Assembly (NCBI GenBank): GCA_016708845.1
Contig: JADJFB010000009.1
Span: 186,001-250,000 of the forward strand
Reading direction: 5' to 3'
Length of the DNA: 64,000 nucleotides
Origin: Bacteroidota bacterium
GTDB lineage: Bacteria > Bacteroidota > Bacteroidia > B-17B0 > Aurantibacillaceae
In this document: positions 8,706 through 20,000 of the stretch, in pieces
How positions within the stretch are numbered: position 1 is the stretch's first letter
Layout of the letters: each line of letters opens with the position of its first letter
Made by a program: the position numbers and the translations under genes
Notes under the pieces: generated by a model
What the model saw: only the letters and a program-made list of their open reading frames with translations
Told to the model about the DNA's origin: nothing
The model's database searches: none

Positions 8706-11576
8706 ATGAACAAATCCATTTTATCAATTCTTACAATAGCGTCATTATCTATGACGGCTCAAGTAAAACCAAAACCGACGACTACACCTGCTGCTAAAAC
8801 TGCTGTAAAACCAGCGGCTTCTACTACAAAATTGGTAGAAACCGTTACTAAAGTTGGCAAAGAAATAGTTATTCCTTATAAAAAATATGTTTTAGCAAAT
8901 GGTTTAACTGTAGTTGTTCACGAAGATCATAGCGATCCAATTGCATATGTAGATGTAACTTACCATGTAGGTTCTAATAGAGAACAGCAAGGGCGTTCAG
9001 GCTTTGCCCACTTTTTTGAACACATGATGTTTCAAGGTTCTAAAAATGTAGCAGATGAACAACATTTTAAAATAATTACAGAAGCTGGTGGAACCTTAAA
9101 TGGTTCAACTAACTCTGATAGAACAAACTATTTTGAAACGGTTCCATCTAATCAATTAGAAAAAATGCTTTGGTTAGAGGCAGATAGAATGGGCTTTTTA
9201 TTAGACTCTGTCACTCAGAAGAAATTTGAAGTACAACGCGCTACAGTAAAAAACGAACGTGGACAAAATTATGATAACAAACCTTATGGATTAGTTGGTG
9301 AAAAAACTGGGGAAGCATTATTTCCTAAAGGACACCCATACTCTTGGACAACTATTGGATATATTGAAGATTTAAACAGAGTAGATGTAAATGATTTGAA
9401 GCGTTTTTATATGCGCTGGTACGGGCCTAATAATGCTGTACTAACTGTTTCTGGAGATGTAAACACGGCGGAAGTTGTAAAGTTAGCAGAGAAATACTAT
9501 GGTTCTATTCCTCGCGGACCAGAAGTAAAAAACATGGCAAAACAAGCTGCCACTTTAACTGAGAATAGATACATCTCTTATGAAGACAATGTGAAATTCC
9601 CAATGTATAAAGTTACCTACCCTACTGTAGCTTCTATGGAAAAAGATGAAGTTGCATTAAACGTATTAGGCGAAATATTATCTTCTTCAAAAAGTTCACC
9701 ATTATACAATACATTTATTAAATCCAAAAGCAGTTTCAGCAAATGCTATAACTACAGCCGTGAATTAGCTGGGCAGTTTGAAATTTTAATCCGAGCTAAT
9801 GCTGGATCAAAATTATCAGATATTGAAGCAATGTTAAATCAATCCTTAGCAGATTGGGAAAAAACAGGAGCTACAGATGATGATATTAAAAAATATAAAA
9901 TCAATTATCAAAGTAGTTTATATGAAGGCTTAACAACTGTTCAAGGTAAAGGTAGACAATTAGCGGCTTACCAAACCTATGCTAATAATCCTAACTACTT
10001 AAAAATTGAAATGGCAAACAATTTAAAAGTAACTAAAGAAGACGTGATGCGTGTTTATAACACTTATATCAAAGGAAAATTTGGCGTTATATTAAGTTGT
10101 GTACCTAAAGGAAAATCTGATTTAGCTGCAAAAACTGATACTTGGAAAATGTATGAAAGAACTATTGAAGAAGAAAACGCTAAATACAAAAATTTATCTT
10201 ACACCGAACCTAAAGATATTTTTAATAGAAGCAAAGTACCTGCAGCTAAAGCAGCAAAACTAGTTCCATTGCCAAACTATTGGACATCTAATTTTAAAAA
10301 TGGTATTAAAGCAATAGGCATTAATAATAATGATATTCCAAAAGTAAACATTCAATTTAGTATGCCTATTGGTCACCGTTACGAACCAAAATCAGGTTTA
10401 GCAGTCTTATTAACTGCGTTATTAGAAGAATCAACTCAAAAACATAGTGCTGAAGAAATTGGCAGTATATTAGAACGTTTAGGAAGTGATGTTTCGTTTT
10501 TCGCAAACGATAATGAAGTATCTGATTTATGTTTCTTCATTAAAACAAAATTTAGATTCAACATTAAAAATTGCTGAAGAAATGTTGTTTATGCCAAAAT
10601 TTGATCAAGAAGATTTTGACTTAGTAAAGAAAGAACAATTGGATGGTATTACCAACTCATTAACTCAAGCTACAGCTATTGCTAGTAACGTATATGCAAA
10701 ATTATTATATGGAGAAGGTTCAAATTTATCCATCTCTGCAAATGGTAACACTGAATCTGTTTCTTCGATTACTTTAGATGATGTAAAAGCTTATTACAAA
10801 AATTTCTCTGGCTTTAACTCTGTATTAGCTGTTAGTGGGGATATTGACCAAGTAAACGCTTTAAAGAAATTAAGCTTTTAAATAAATTACAATCAGCTAA
10901 TACTATGCCTCAGGCAAAATATAAATTACCAGAGATTGACAAAACACGTATCTATTTTGTAGATAAAAAAGGAGCGCCACAATCCGAAATTAGAGTTGGT
11001 AATTTATCATTACCATATGATGCGACAGAAGAATTTTTTAAATCCAATATCATGAACTATTCTTTTGCTGGGGCATTTAATAGTAGAGTGAATTTTATCT
11101 TGCGCGAAGTAAAAGGTTTTACTTATGGTGCACGTGGTGGTTTTAGTGGAAATAAATTTGTAGCACCATATACAATTGGTGCTGGTGTAAAAGCTAACAC
11201 AACAGATAGTTCTTTAGTTATCATCATGGATGAATTAAAAAAATACTGCGAAGGTGGAATTACTGCTGAAGAATTAGAATTCACTAAAAATGCTATGGCG
11301 CAAGCTGATGCATTAAAATACGAATCGCCTCAACAAAAATTAGGCTTTGTAAAACGTATTTTAGATTATAATTTAGATAAAAGCTACGTAGCTAAACAAG
11401 GAGAAATTATCAAAACAATTACAAAAGCAGAAATTGACGCTTTAGCTAAAAAGAATTTACCATATAATAACATGGTTATTTTAATTGTTGGCGATAAAGC
11501 AACTAACTTCGAAAAACTATCTAAACTTGGTTATGAAATCATCGAGTTAGATGTAAATGGAAATAAGGTTAATTAG
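8706..11576 (+). pseudogene. M16 zinc peptidase (insulinase-like, two M16 repeats), two frameshifts
   Basis: ATG 8706 starts a signal peptide (MNKSILSILTIASLSMTAQ), preferred to the TTG at 8652. A Thr/Ala/Lys/Pro linker follows, then the first M16 repeat with the inverted zinc motif H102-FF-E105-H106 (GFAHFFEHMMFQG). The second, usually inactive repeat is split. An extra base near 10524 breaks NDNEVS from IYVSSLKQN, and a lost T in the T4 run at 10876-10879 breaks LKKLSF from LNKLQSAN. Repaired, the protein has about 957 residues, normal for the periplasmic or outer-membrane-linked M16 peptidases of Bacteroidota. Both flanks are well preserved, so either recent inactivation or sequence error applies. 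Confidence 0.85.
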
Positions 11577-11590
11577 ACAATATGACAATT

Positions 11591-11629
11591 AGATAATTTG
11601 ACAATGAATTTATTCTTGTCAAATTATCT
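11591..11629. repeat. Inverted repeat with 14-bp perfect arms (hairpin, possible terminator)
   Basis: AGATAATTTGACAA (11591-11604) is repeated in perfect inverse at 11616-11629 with an 11-base spacer. It lies 15 bases after the M16 stop and 48 bases before bshA. It could end the M16 transcript, although no T tract follows. A further TTCATTGT at 11633-11640 complements ACAATGAA inside the loop region, so alternative folds exist. Confidence 0.5.
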
Positions 11630-11676
11630 GTTTTCATTGTCGAATTGACTCATTAACTAATTATCGAATTAAAAAC

Positions 11677-12807
11677 ATGAATATAGGAATTGTATGTTAC
11701 CCAACCTTTGGTGGTAGTGGTGTTGTAGCAACCGAATTAGGGATAGCATTAGCACATAAAGGACATAAAGTACATTTTATAACTTACTCGCAACCATTTA
11801 GATTAAATCAGTTTAACGAAAACTTATTTTATCATGAGGTAAACGTCAATGATTATCCGTTATTTGATTATCAACCTTATGAAAGTGTACTAGCCAGTAA
11901 AATTGTAGATGTTGCTATTTACGAACGATTGGACATATTGCACGTTCATTACGCTATTCCTCACGCTTCGGTAGCTTATTTAGCACAACAAATTTTAAAA
12001 TCGCGTAAAATAAAGTTGCCTTACATTACTACCTTGCATGGAATTGATATCACATTAGTTGGACAAGGTCCATCTTTTGAACCCGTGATTTTCTTTTCTT
12101 TAAATAATAGTAATGCGATTACTTCTGTTTCTGAAAGCTTGAGAAAAGACACTTTAAAAACATTTAAGATTGCAAACGATATCAAAGTTATTCCAAACTT
12201 TATCAAAATAGAAGATTACCAGCATCCAACAGAAGCTTGTCACCGTAAAAACTTTGCTGCACCAAACGAACGCATTTTAATTCACATTTCTAACTTCAGA
12301 AAAGTGAAACGTGTAGAAGATGTGTTAAGAGTTTTTGATATTGTGAGAAAAGAAATTCCTTGTAAATTAATATTAGTAGGCGACGGACCAGAAAGACCAG
12401 CTATTGATAAATTATGCAGAGAATTAAATACGTGTAGCGATATTATCTCTGTTGGCAAGATTGCAAACCCCAAAGAAGTTTTATCAATAGCAGATGTATT
12501 TGTTTTACCATCAGAAACTGAAAGCTTTGGATTATCTGCTTTAGAAGCAATGGCGGTTAAAATCCCTGTTATATCATCAAATACTGGTGGTATTCCTGAA
12601 TTAAATATTCATGGTAAAACAGGTTACATGAATAAAGTGGGTGATTATGAAGACATGGCAAAAAACACCATTGCCTTATTATCTGACGAAAAGAAATTTC
12701 AACAGTTTAGAGAAAATGCTTTTGAACAAGCCAAAAAATTTGATATTGAAGCTATACTTCCTATGTATGAAAAATTATACAAGGAAGTTATTGCTGCAGG
12801 GATTTAA
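11677..12807 (+). CDS. bshA: N-acetyl-alpha-D-glucosaminyl L-malate synthase BshA
   Basis: BshA is the GT4 glycosyltransferase that joins UDP-GlcNAc to L-malate, the first step of bacillithiol synthesis. The 376-residue sequence begins MNIGIVCYPTFGGSGVVATE, the characteristic BshA start, with HYAIPHA and TTLHGTD-like TTLHGIDITLVG following. The C-terminal GT-B half has ILVGDGPE and the donor-binding ETESFGLSALEAMA. Length and motif order are normal and there is no lesion. bshB and bshC are not in the window. Bacillithiol is a known low-molecular-weight thiol of many Bacteroidota. Confidence 0.93.
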   Translation: MNIGIVCYPTFGGSGVVATELGIALAHKGHKVHFITYSQPFRLNQFNENLFYHEVNVNDYPLFDYQPYESVLASKIVDVAIYERLDILHVHYAIPHASVAYLAQQILKSRKIKLPYITTLHGIDITLVGQGPSFEPVIFFSLNNSNAITSVSESLRKDTLKTFKIANDIKVIPNFIKIEDYQHPTEACHRKNFAAPNERILIHISNFRKVKRVEDVLRVFDIVRKEIPCKLILVGDGPERPAIDKLCRELNTCSDIISVGKIANPKEVLSIADVFVLPSETESFGLSALEAMAVKIPVISSNTGGIPELNIHGKTGYMNKVGDYEDMAKNTIALLSDEKKFQQFRENAFEQAKKFDIEAILPMYEKLYKEVIAAGI

Positions 12808-12811
12808 ACTT

Positions 12812-13783
12812 CTACTGAACCACAATTTTTCGAGTCGTACATTTCATTCCTTGGTAAACTTTTAAAAAATAAACCCCTTTGGATTGATTTGATAAATCAA
12901 TCGTGTAAGCCGATAGTTTACTTTTTGCGGATGAGTGAATTTTTGCTCCAAGCATATTATACACTTCTACATATTGTTCTTCATTATTTGCAGTTTGAGA
13001 TCGAATAGTAAAAATTCCATTTGATGGATTTGGAAATATTTCAATATCATTTTCAGTAGTCACTAATTCATTCACTCCTGTGGGAAGCGTGACACTTGCA
13101 TCATCTAACCAAAGAATACTTCCTGCTTTTGGATTTTTATCTAATGAAGACGAACTTATTAAAACCCACATAGTATCTGGTGTTAAGGCGCTAACATAAG
13201 TCATGTTAATGGTTGCTTGTTGCCAACCTGAATTTCCAGTTGCAACATTTGTTTTAAATATACCTCCAGCTATTAAACTTCTTTGCTTAACCAACGATAC
13301 ACGAAATACAGCCGTATCATTTCCGTTAGGTTTGTACTGATAATAAATATGAAATTGTGTGATTTTTTGAGTGTAAGGAATACCAGGTGCATATGATTGG
13401 TTAGAAACATTCGCATTACCGTTAAATAAAATACCCAAAGTATCATTATAAGGATGTCCAATAAAAGGCGTTCCCCAAGCATTATAATAGTTCCAAGATG
13501 CTGGTGTATAAGCTCTGGTTTGCAAACGCACTGAGTAACTTCCTGAATGAACTGTATCAGAACATCTAGTGACAGAAATTGGACTGCTTCCTAAAAAAGA
13601 GCTATTAAAATAATTATAATCCCACCAACCAGTTGTAGCGTTTCCGCTATTAGGATTCATAGCTGTTGGCACTAAAAAATCATTGGTCCATGTTTCGAAA
13701 CCAGGATTAATTATTTGAGCATTTAATTGATGCGTTGATGATAAAATAATGAACGCGAAACAAAATTGTAAAAGTTTTTTCAT
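12812..13783 (-). CDS. T9SS type A sorting domain-containing secreted protein
   Basis: The 323-residue protein has a signal peptide (MKKLLQFCFAFIILSSTHQLNAQ) and a body that looks like a beta-sandwich or carbohydrate-binding-type module (NPGFETWTNDF, SVRLQTRAYTP, SILWLDDASVTLP). The last 75 residues are a T9SS type A domain: IEIFPNPSNGIFTI, VYNMLGAKI, then GVYFLKVYQG and a basic KIVVQ end. Such proteins cross the inner membrane by Sec and the outer membrane by T9SS, and are usually anchored at the surface. No catalytic motif is seen. It ends four bases past the bshA stop, convergently. Confidence 0.85.
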   Translation of the reverse strand: MKKLLQFCFAFIILSSTHQLNAQIINPGFETWTNDFLVPTAMNPNSGNATTGWWDYNYFNSSFLGSSPISVTRCSDTVHSGSYSVRLQTRAYTPASWNYYNAWGTPFIGHPYNDTLGILFNGNANVSNQSYAPGIPYTQKITQFHIYYQYKPNGNDTAVFRVSLVKQRSLIAGGIFKTNVATGNSGWQQATINMTYVSALTPDTMWVLISSSSLDKNPKAGSILWLDDASVTLPTGVNELVTTENDIEIFPNPSNGIFTIRSQTANNEEQYVEVYNMLGAKIHSSAKSKLSAYTIDLSNQSKGVYFLKVYQGMKCTTRKIVVQ

Positions 13784-13806
13784 TGTATTTTTTTAAATTT
13801 ATAAAT

Positions 13807-13814
13807 CAAAGATA
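13807..13814 (-). promoter_or_regulatory. Bacteroidota -7 box (TATCTTTG) for the type A cargo gene
   Basis: Minus-strand TATCTTTG, a TAnnTTTG match, lies 23 bases before the ATG at 13783. A clear -33 TTG is not at the ideal distance. Confidence 0.4.
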
Positions 13815-13864
13815 AAATAATTTATGACTTAAAAAAATGACAATGGTTAGTTGTAAACCAGAAA

Positions 13865-14107
13865 CTAAAGTGGAGATAAATGCTTTCTTGCAGGCTTTTC
13901 ACACTCTTCAAAAACAGTTCCGCCTAAATACGGTTGTAATCTATTAAAATCAGTTGTTTTAATGTAATAACTTCCTAAAGCAGAGTATAATTTAGTTTGG
14001 TCGGTGGTGCTTTCTTTAGCGTAATAGGTTTTAATATCATCTATTAAAACCATCGTTAATAAATCATCTAACTTCCTTTTACTTTTATACCATTTTAATG
14101 TTTCCAT
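13865..14107 (-). CDS. Small protein of unknown function downstream of the C45 hydrolase
   Basis: This 80-residue frame begins METLKWYKSKRKLDDLLTMV only three bases after the stop of the upstream gene, so the two are very likely cotranscribed. It has a basic helical start, then IDDIKTYYAKE and LGSYYIKTTDFNRLQPYLGG. There is no signal peptide, transmembrane segment or motif I recognise. Because the neighbouring gene is broken, this could also be the remains of a longer reading frame, but no joining frame was found. Function unknown. Confidence 0.5.
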   Translation of the reverse strand: METLKWYKSKRKLDDLLTMVLIDDIKTYYAKESTTDQTKLYSALGSYYIKTTDFNRLQPYLGGTVFEECEKPARKHLSPL

Positions 14108-14110
14108 GTA

Positions 14111-15807
14111 TTAGTTTGCTTCTGATATTTGACATTTAGATAAACTCTCTCTGATTTGTTTTTCTTCTTTCAATGTAGCAATTTCTTTGGTGAGTGCTAA
14201 GTTATAATATTCAATGGCGTTATTGTAATTATGTCGCGATGCATAGTAATCTCCTAAAATCTGATACATATAATAACTCTCAGAATTTGATTGTATAAAC
14301 GCATTTTCAAATTGTGGGGGTAATTCTATTTTATCTGAAGCTTTCGTAATAAATTGTATGTAATGTTTTAAGTTTTTGAAGTGCAAGAAATTTTGATAGC
14401 CTTTTGATTTCAAGAATTCGTCTGCTGGAATAGTAAATTTAGCTTCATTAATAGCTTTGTTTGCATGAATTGTTTTAGCATTTGCAAATACTGAATCTAA
14501 ATTATAACATACAAATTCACCACACTGAAAAGGGTTAGCACTTACCCACATTAATTTATCTTGTGGTTTAAAAATAACCGCGTGATGCGCTAGCAATTGA
14601 TTTAAACCTTTCTCATTAGTTAAACCAATATTCTTGTCATTTAATCCTTTTTGGTTTCTTAAAATAGCTGCTGCTTGCAAATAGTTAATTGTATCACTAT
14701 TGCTTAGTAATTGTTTCAAACGAATGTTTCTATATAAAGAAGAGCTTTCAATTTGATTATTCAAATTTGCAATATCATTTTCATACTCTTTACCTTGGTA
14801 ATGATTAGGACAAATAATTTGATTTGAATTAGGCACTTCATACACATCCATTTTTGTTGGAGATTTCTCTATACTAATTGTTTTGTTATCCAAAGCACTT
14901 CCCAATTAAAATACTTTCCGATAAACACATCTCGTTTTTTAGCAATAGCAACTGCCTCTTCAATATTTTTAGCGTACTGTAAAATCTCTCTTGCTAATAA
15001 TGCAATAGGTGTTGCTGCACCTGTTGGGATAGAACTTTTCGCAGCATTAATAGTAACTGTTAATCCCTGGTCGTTCATACCGCTGCAAGCACCAATAAAA
15101 CCACTCCAAGTAACGGTAGCAAATTTGTATCCTTTTGTAGGATTGGTGAACTGAACGATTTTATTTTTCGCAAAATCATCTCCACTATAAAAATCAAAAT
15201 TACGTCCCACTAATAATTTTCCATCGGCACTTTTTTTATCCCATACCGAAAATGACGTACAACCAACAGTCATGTTTTTATCTTGTAAAGCATGTCCAAT
15301 ATCGTGCGCTCCATGGTAATTTAAAATACGATGATATTTTGGTGCAATGAAATCATATTCATCGCTTGCGTATTTTGAAATGCCTAAAATTTCTTCTTTA
15401 TACTCTTCAGTTATATGGTCGGGTAAATGACGATTGAAATAACCGACAAAGTATTTTAAAAATTTTAAATAGTTTAAATTAGGTACTAATAATTGTATCT
15501 GACGAAAAAATGCTTCTTCTTGAAACTGATGCAGTTCTTTAGTTAACATCCCATTAGCAACTCCTCTTTCATAACCATCACCTTCTACATACAATTCCCA
15601 TAAACCACTTTTACTATGTCGCAACCAATTATTATTGACTTTGTAAAACTCTTTATCAATGGTTTCTCTTTTCCAATTTAATGTAGTGTCGTTTTTAATT
15701 TCAGGAACCTCAATTTGAACAGCGAAAATGAAATAAATAAAAAAAACAGTCAATAGGATGGCAAATACTAATAAGGTTTTTAATATTATTTTACGAAGTT
15801 TAGCCAT
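14111..15807 (-). pseudogene. C45-family autoproteolytic acyltransferase/hydrolase, frameshifted
   Basis: The N-terminal part (14869-15807) has one membrane anchor (about residues 8-30), then GDGYERGVANG and the autocatalytic site TVGCTSFSVW with Cys183, followed by GRNFDFYSGDDFA. This is the NTN-hydrolase pattern of C45 acyl-coenzyme A:6-APA acyltransferase-like proteins, which cut themselves before Cys and act on amide bonds. The second part (14111-14905) continues with IGSALDNKTISIEK-like sequence and ends in a TPR-like helix pair (YYASRHNYNNAIEYYNLAL). The frames switch around 14901-14915; the change looks like more than one indel. The natural substrate in Bacteroidota is not known. The repaired length is about 565 residues. 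Confidence 0.75.
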
Positions 15808-15820
15808 GGTATGAGGTTAG

Positions 15821-15828
15821 CAAATTTA
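15821..15828 (-). promoter_or_regulatory. Bacteroidota -7 box (TAAATTTG) for the C45 gene
   Basis: Minus-strand TAAATTTG matches TAnnTTTG and ends 13 bases before the ATG at 15807. No -33 TTG at the best spacing. Confidence 0.35.
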
Positions 15829-15853
15829 CGGAAAATCTATGAATGTTGAAGTA

Positions 15854-16024
15854 TAGAACGTAGATAACGCTGATGGTTATGATTAATTATGATTTAGATA
15901 GGAACACTGATTTAACGGATTAGGCGGATATACACAGATAAAAGATTTAATAATCAGAGAAATAAACATTTTACGAATACTAAATCCGTGTCTATCTGTT
16001 TCATCCATTAAATCCTCGTTTCTA
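15854..16024. repeat. MITE-like intergenic element, copy 1
   Basis: This 171-bp stretch starts TAGAAC and ends GTTTCTA, an imperfect terminal inverted repeat. Its left part (GATAACGCTGAT, GTTATGATTA) and right part (TAAATCCGTGTC) recur in the same order, opposite orientation, in the element at 44056-44164. The interior differs in length and holds GATTTAACGGATTAGGCGGAT. It encodes nothing and sits in a 270-bp gene-free gap. Confidence 0.55.
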
Positions 16025-16030
16025 CTAAAC

Positions 16031-16060
16031 AAAAAAGCCCCTCGATATCATCGAAGGGCT
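16031..16060 (-). terminator. Rho-independent terminator of the lipoprotein gene
   Basis: On the minus strand AGCCC and TCGA arms (with a mismatch between) pair across a five-base loop, followed by a six-T run (the A6 at 16031-16036). It lies 18 bases after the stop of the lipoprotein gene at 16078. Confidence 0.8.
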
Positions 16061-16077
16061 ACTTAAATAGTATTAGA

Positions 16078-16928
16078 TTACTTAATTAAAGAAGCTCTTA
16101 AAGCGTAAATCTTTCCAGAAATAGTTTTAAAATTAGCTTCCTTCATTTCTTTAGGGTCTTTAATAACATCAATTTCTGCATGAATTTTTTTCAATTCATC
16201 ATTTAAAGTAACACACTCTTTTTTGTCTTTATAATCATTTAATAAATCTGTTAAGTTTTTTAAATAAAAACGTTGATCCCATAAATGCTTGTAGCCTTTT
16301 TCTTTAGTAGCAGCATCAGTAGCTGTTTCGGTAATTTTACAAGTTAAATATAAACTCTCAACCCAAGAACCTGCAAATACAGCCGAAGCAGTATACACAC
16401 GCTCATTCGTTCTTAAATAAGAATCACTTTTAATGAAAATTTCATCTAAAATGGCTAATAATGAATCTTTATTTCCTAAGTTTTTTTCAGCACGTTTTCC
16501 AACCATCTGATCTACTGCACCTTTTAAACCTAAAGCATCAGAAGTTGTTACAACTGTTTTCATATATTTCAAAACATCCTCGCCTTTATTTGTTAACCAT
16601 TGCATAAGACATATCGATATTAAATACTCCTAAGGCTAATGCTTTTGAAAATTCGCTACTTGCTGAAATTTGTTTTAGAATCTACTAATAATGCATTATT
16701 ATAATCAACACCCCAATTAGATAGTTCATTAATACTAGCTACTGGAGAAGGAATATTTGCAATAGCAAAATCAAATTTAAACTTTGTTTCCTCGTTAACT
16801 GTTATTGGAGTTGTGTCCTTTGGAGTTTCAACAACAACGTTTTCTGCAATTTCTTCAGACGGTTTATCGCCGCATGCTGTTAAAATTACCGACAAAGAGA
16901 TGCTAGTGGCAAAAAATAATTTGTTCAT
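16078..16928 (-). pseudogene. Putative lipoprotein of unknown function, two frameshifts
   Basis: ATG 16928 starts a lipoprotein signal (MNKLFFATSISLSVILTAC then G), preferred to the upstream in-frame start at 16985 because only the ATG gives a clean signal. The mature start is rich in Glu/Val/Thr. The frame breaks at the T4 run 16673-16676, and removal of one base continues it as QISASSEFSKALALGVFNIDMSYAM. It breaks again at 16592-16597, where removal of one base joins NKGEDVLKYMKTV. The last part is helical (SLLAILDEIF, YNDYKDKKE-like segments). The repaired protein has about 283 residues and resembles conserved Bacteroidota lipoproteins with the LGVYxxDLSY-type motif. No function is known to me. 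Confidence 0.7.
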
Positions 16929-16955
16929 ATGATTAGACGTTTTTTTAAAGTTACA

Positions 16956-16963
16956 CAAAAATA
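16956..16963 (-). promoter_or_regulatory. Bacteroidota -7 box (TATTTTTG) for the lipoprotein gene
   Basis: Minus-strand TATTTTTG, a TAnnTTTG match, ends 27 bases before the ATG at 16928. Confidence 0.4.
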
Positions 16964-17033
16964 AGAGTCTTCTTTTAATAAACAAGAAACTAATATCTAT
17001 TGACTATATTAAATAATACATTTTATTAACAAA

Positions 17034-17062
17034 AAAAGGGCTCACCTGCTGTGAGCCCTTTT
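17034..17062 (-). terminator. Rho-independent terminator of the efflux operon
   Basis: A perfect 12-bp hairpin (AAAAGGGCTCAC and its complement, loop CTGCT) with A/T flanks on both sides. It starts 11 bases after the stop of the RND gene. Its symmetry would allow function on both strands. Confidence 0.88.
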
Positions 17063-17072
17063 AAAACAAAGA

Positions 17073-20000
17073 TTATCGGTCTAAATTACCATAATCGATT
17101 TTTTTACCTTGTATGGCCAAAATACCTCTTAATATTAAAATTAAGAATGGGATATATTTTACTGCCAATGGCAACTCAAAGTGTTTTAAAATCACATCCG
17201 ATTTACGTTTTAATCGTTCGGTTATTAAATACATCGCCGGTATCAATAACAAAGTTAATACGGTTGCAAATAATAAACCAAAAATCATGGTCCAGCTTAA
17301 CGGGCCAAAGAATGCTACATTATCACCACCAAAAAATATTTTTGGATTACCTGAAGATAATAACGATTCGAAGTTAATATTTAAACCTACTGCTAATGGA
17401 ATTAGACCTAGTATAGCTGCCGTTGCAGTTAATATTACTGGTGTCATACGTGTGCGGCCTGCTTCAACTGTTGCATCGTATAAATTCATGCCGCCTTCGC
17501 GAGCAAACTCTGCAAACTCAACTAATAAAATACCATTACGCACCACAATACCACCAAGGGCAATAATACCAATACCAGTCATTACAATACTCATATCCAT
17601 TTTAAATACAGATACGCCTATTAAAACACCTACAATACTAAATACAATTTCAGATAAAATAATTAATGGCTTTCCTAATGAGTTAAATAAACCTACTAAT
17701 ACCAATAACATTAAACCAATTGCAGTTAACATGGCATTACCTAAAAAGCTCATTGTTTCTTGTTGCTCTTCTTTATCGCCAGCAAACTTAACTATGACAT
17801 TTCCCGTTTTTTTGTAGTTTTTCATAGCGCGTTCAACCTTTGCAACTACTTCGTTAGGGTTGTAACCATCTTTAATATCAGATGATAAAGTGATAACTCG
17901 TTTATTGTTTTTACGTTTTATACCAGCATAAGTGTAATCGTATCGAATATCACATACAGATGCTAATGGCACACTACGAACCATACCGCCCATATTCATA
18001 TCACGATATGTAATTTTTAAGTTACGCAAGGTTTCAATATCAATACGTTGATCAAAATTATAACGTAATTGTACTGGATATTCGTCATCAACATCTCTAA
18101 ATTTAGTAGCCTCAACGCCATACACAGCACCACGAATTTCCATAGCTAATTGATACGTTGAAATTCCTTCGCGCAAAGCGCGCTCTCTATCAATATCAAA
18201 AACAATTTCAGGTTTGTTATTTACGAAGTCAGATTTTAAGCTTACTACGCCTTCAATTTTAGAATCTGAAATGAATTTTTTTAATCCATCAGAGTTCGCA
18301 TTTAAGTCTTTAAAATCTTCTCCAATAATTTCAATACTAATTGGTTTTGGAGTTGGCGGCCCACTTTGCTCCTTATTAACAACAATATCTGCACCTGCAA
18401 TTCCCCAATCTAAAGCTTGTAATTCTTGCAAATATTTTGAAGTAGATTCACCTTCACGTTCTTCAAATCCAATAAACGAAATAGCAATTTTGCCTTTGTT
18501 AGGATAAGAGTTTTGATCGCCATCAGCCGGATCGGTTACACCAATAGTAACGTTGGTAATCATTGATTCAACTAAATGATTATCTTTTCCAATAACAGAC
18601 TCAACTTTTGCCTCTACTCTGCGCATAACGGCATTAGTTACTTTTGGATCTGTTCCTTCTGGTAATTTTACGTACACGTAAACATTGTTAGGATCTCCGC
18701 TAGGGAAAAACACTACTTTAGGGCTACGTACTGCAAATAATACGATTGAGAATACAAATAAAATAACCACGTATAATAACGGACGCCAAGGTTTACGTAA
18801 AAACCATTCTAATACTTTTACATAACGTTTTACAAAACCTGGCCAAATTCTAAATTGCCATGCTTCGATTGCTTTGTATAACCATAAACGGTTTAAAACT
18901 AAGAAGAATGCTAAAAACACAGTGAAGTTACCTACAGCAAAATGACCTGTTAAGTATGAGAATAAAGCTACTAAACCATACACAATTAACTGTAAACGTG
19001 CTTTTTTAGTAATCTTGCCGTGCTCTTTACTTTCTTCTTCGTGCGATTTCACAAAATCAACCGCAAACACTGGGTTAATAATATACGCTACAAATAACGA
19101 TGCTAATAACGAGATGATTAATGTTACTGGCAAAAAGTACATGAACTTACCAATGATACCTTGCCAAAATACTAGTGGAATAAATGGTGCTAGTGTGGTA
19201 ATTGTACCTGATAATACCGGCATAAACACTTCGCCAACAGCCCTTTTAGCGGCTGTTTTAATTTCAATTTTACCATTATCAAAAATACGATGTGTGTTTT
19301 CAATTACCACAATGGCATCATCTACCACAATACCCAGGGCGAGAATGAAGGAAAAGAGTACAATCATATTAAAGGAGAAACCTATACTTGGCATTACCAA
19401 GAATGCAATAAACATGGATAAAGGAACAGAAAGAGCAACAAACAAAGCGTTAGTTACTCCCATAAAAAACATTAAAACAACGGTTACTAAAATAAATCCA
19501 ATAATGATCGTATTAATTAAATCCGTTAAAGATGATTTTGTTTTATCACTTTGGTCGCCACTAATAGTAATATCAAGCCCTTGAGGAAACTCATTCTTTT
19601 TCATATCAGCAATAATTTCTTCAATTTTATCTGCTGCATCAATTAGGTTTTCGCCCGAACGTTTAACTACATTTAATGTAATTACATTTTTACCCTTTGA
19701 ACTTGAGTAGCTTTCTTGTTCTTTAAAACCATCAACAACTGTTGCAAAATCTTTAATAAATAATTTGGCGCCAGACGCTGATGTAACAATAATGTTTTCA
19801 ATTTCTTTAGGATCTTTAAATTCACTTTTAATACTTAAGGTTGGCTTCATGCCATTTAAAGGAATATTACCACCAGATATAGTCAAGTTTTCTTGACCAA
19901 TAGCACGTTGTATGTCAGTTAAAGTTAAATGCGCTGCTTGTAATTTATAGGCATCAATATTTACTTGAATTTCGCGATCTAAAGCGCCAACTAACTTTAC

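Noticed and set aside
17034..17062. Hairpin as an operator of the efflux operon
   Set aside because: It lies after the last gene, has A/T tracts on both sides and a GC-rich perfect stem, which is terminator structure.
17113..19584. Plus-strand frames opposite the RND transporter
   Set aside because: They overlap strongly conserved transporter motifs on the minus strand and have no start signals or recognisable content.
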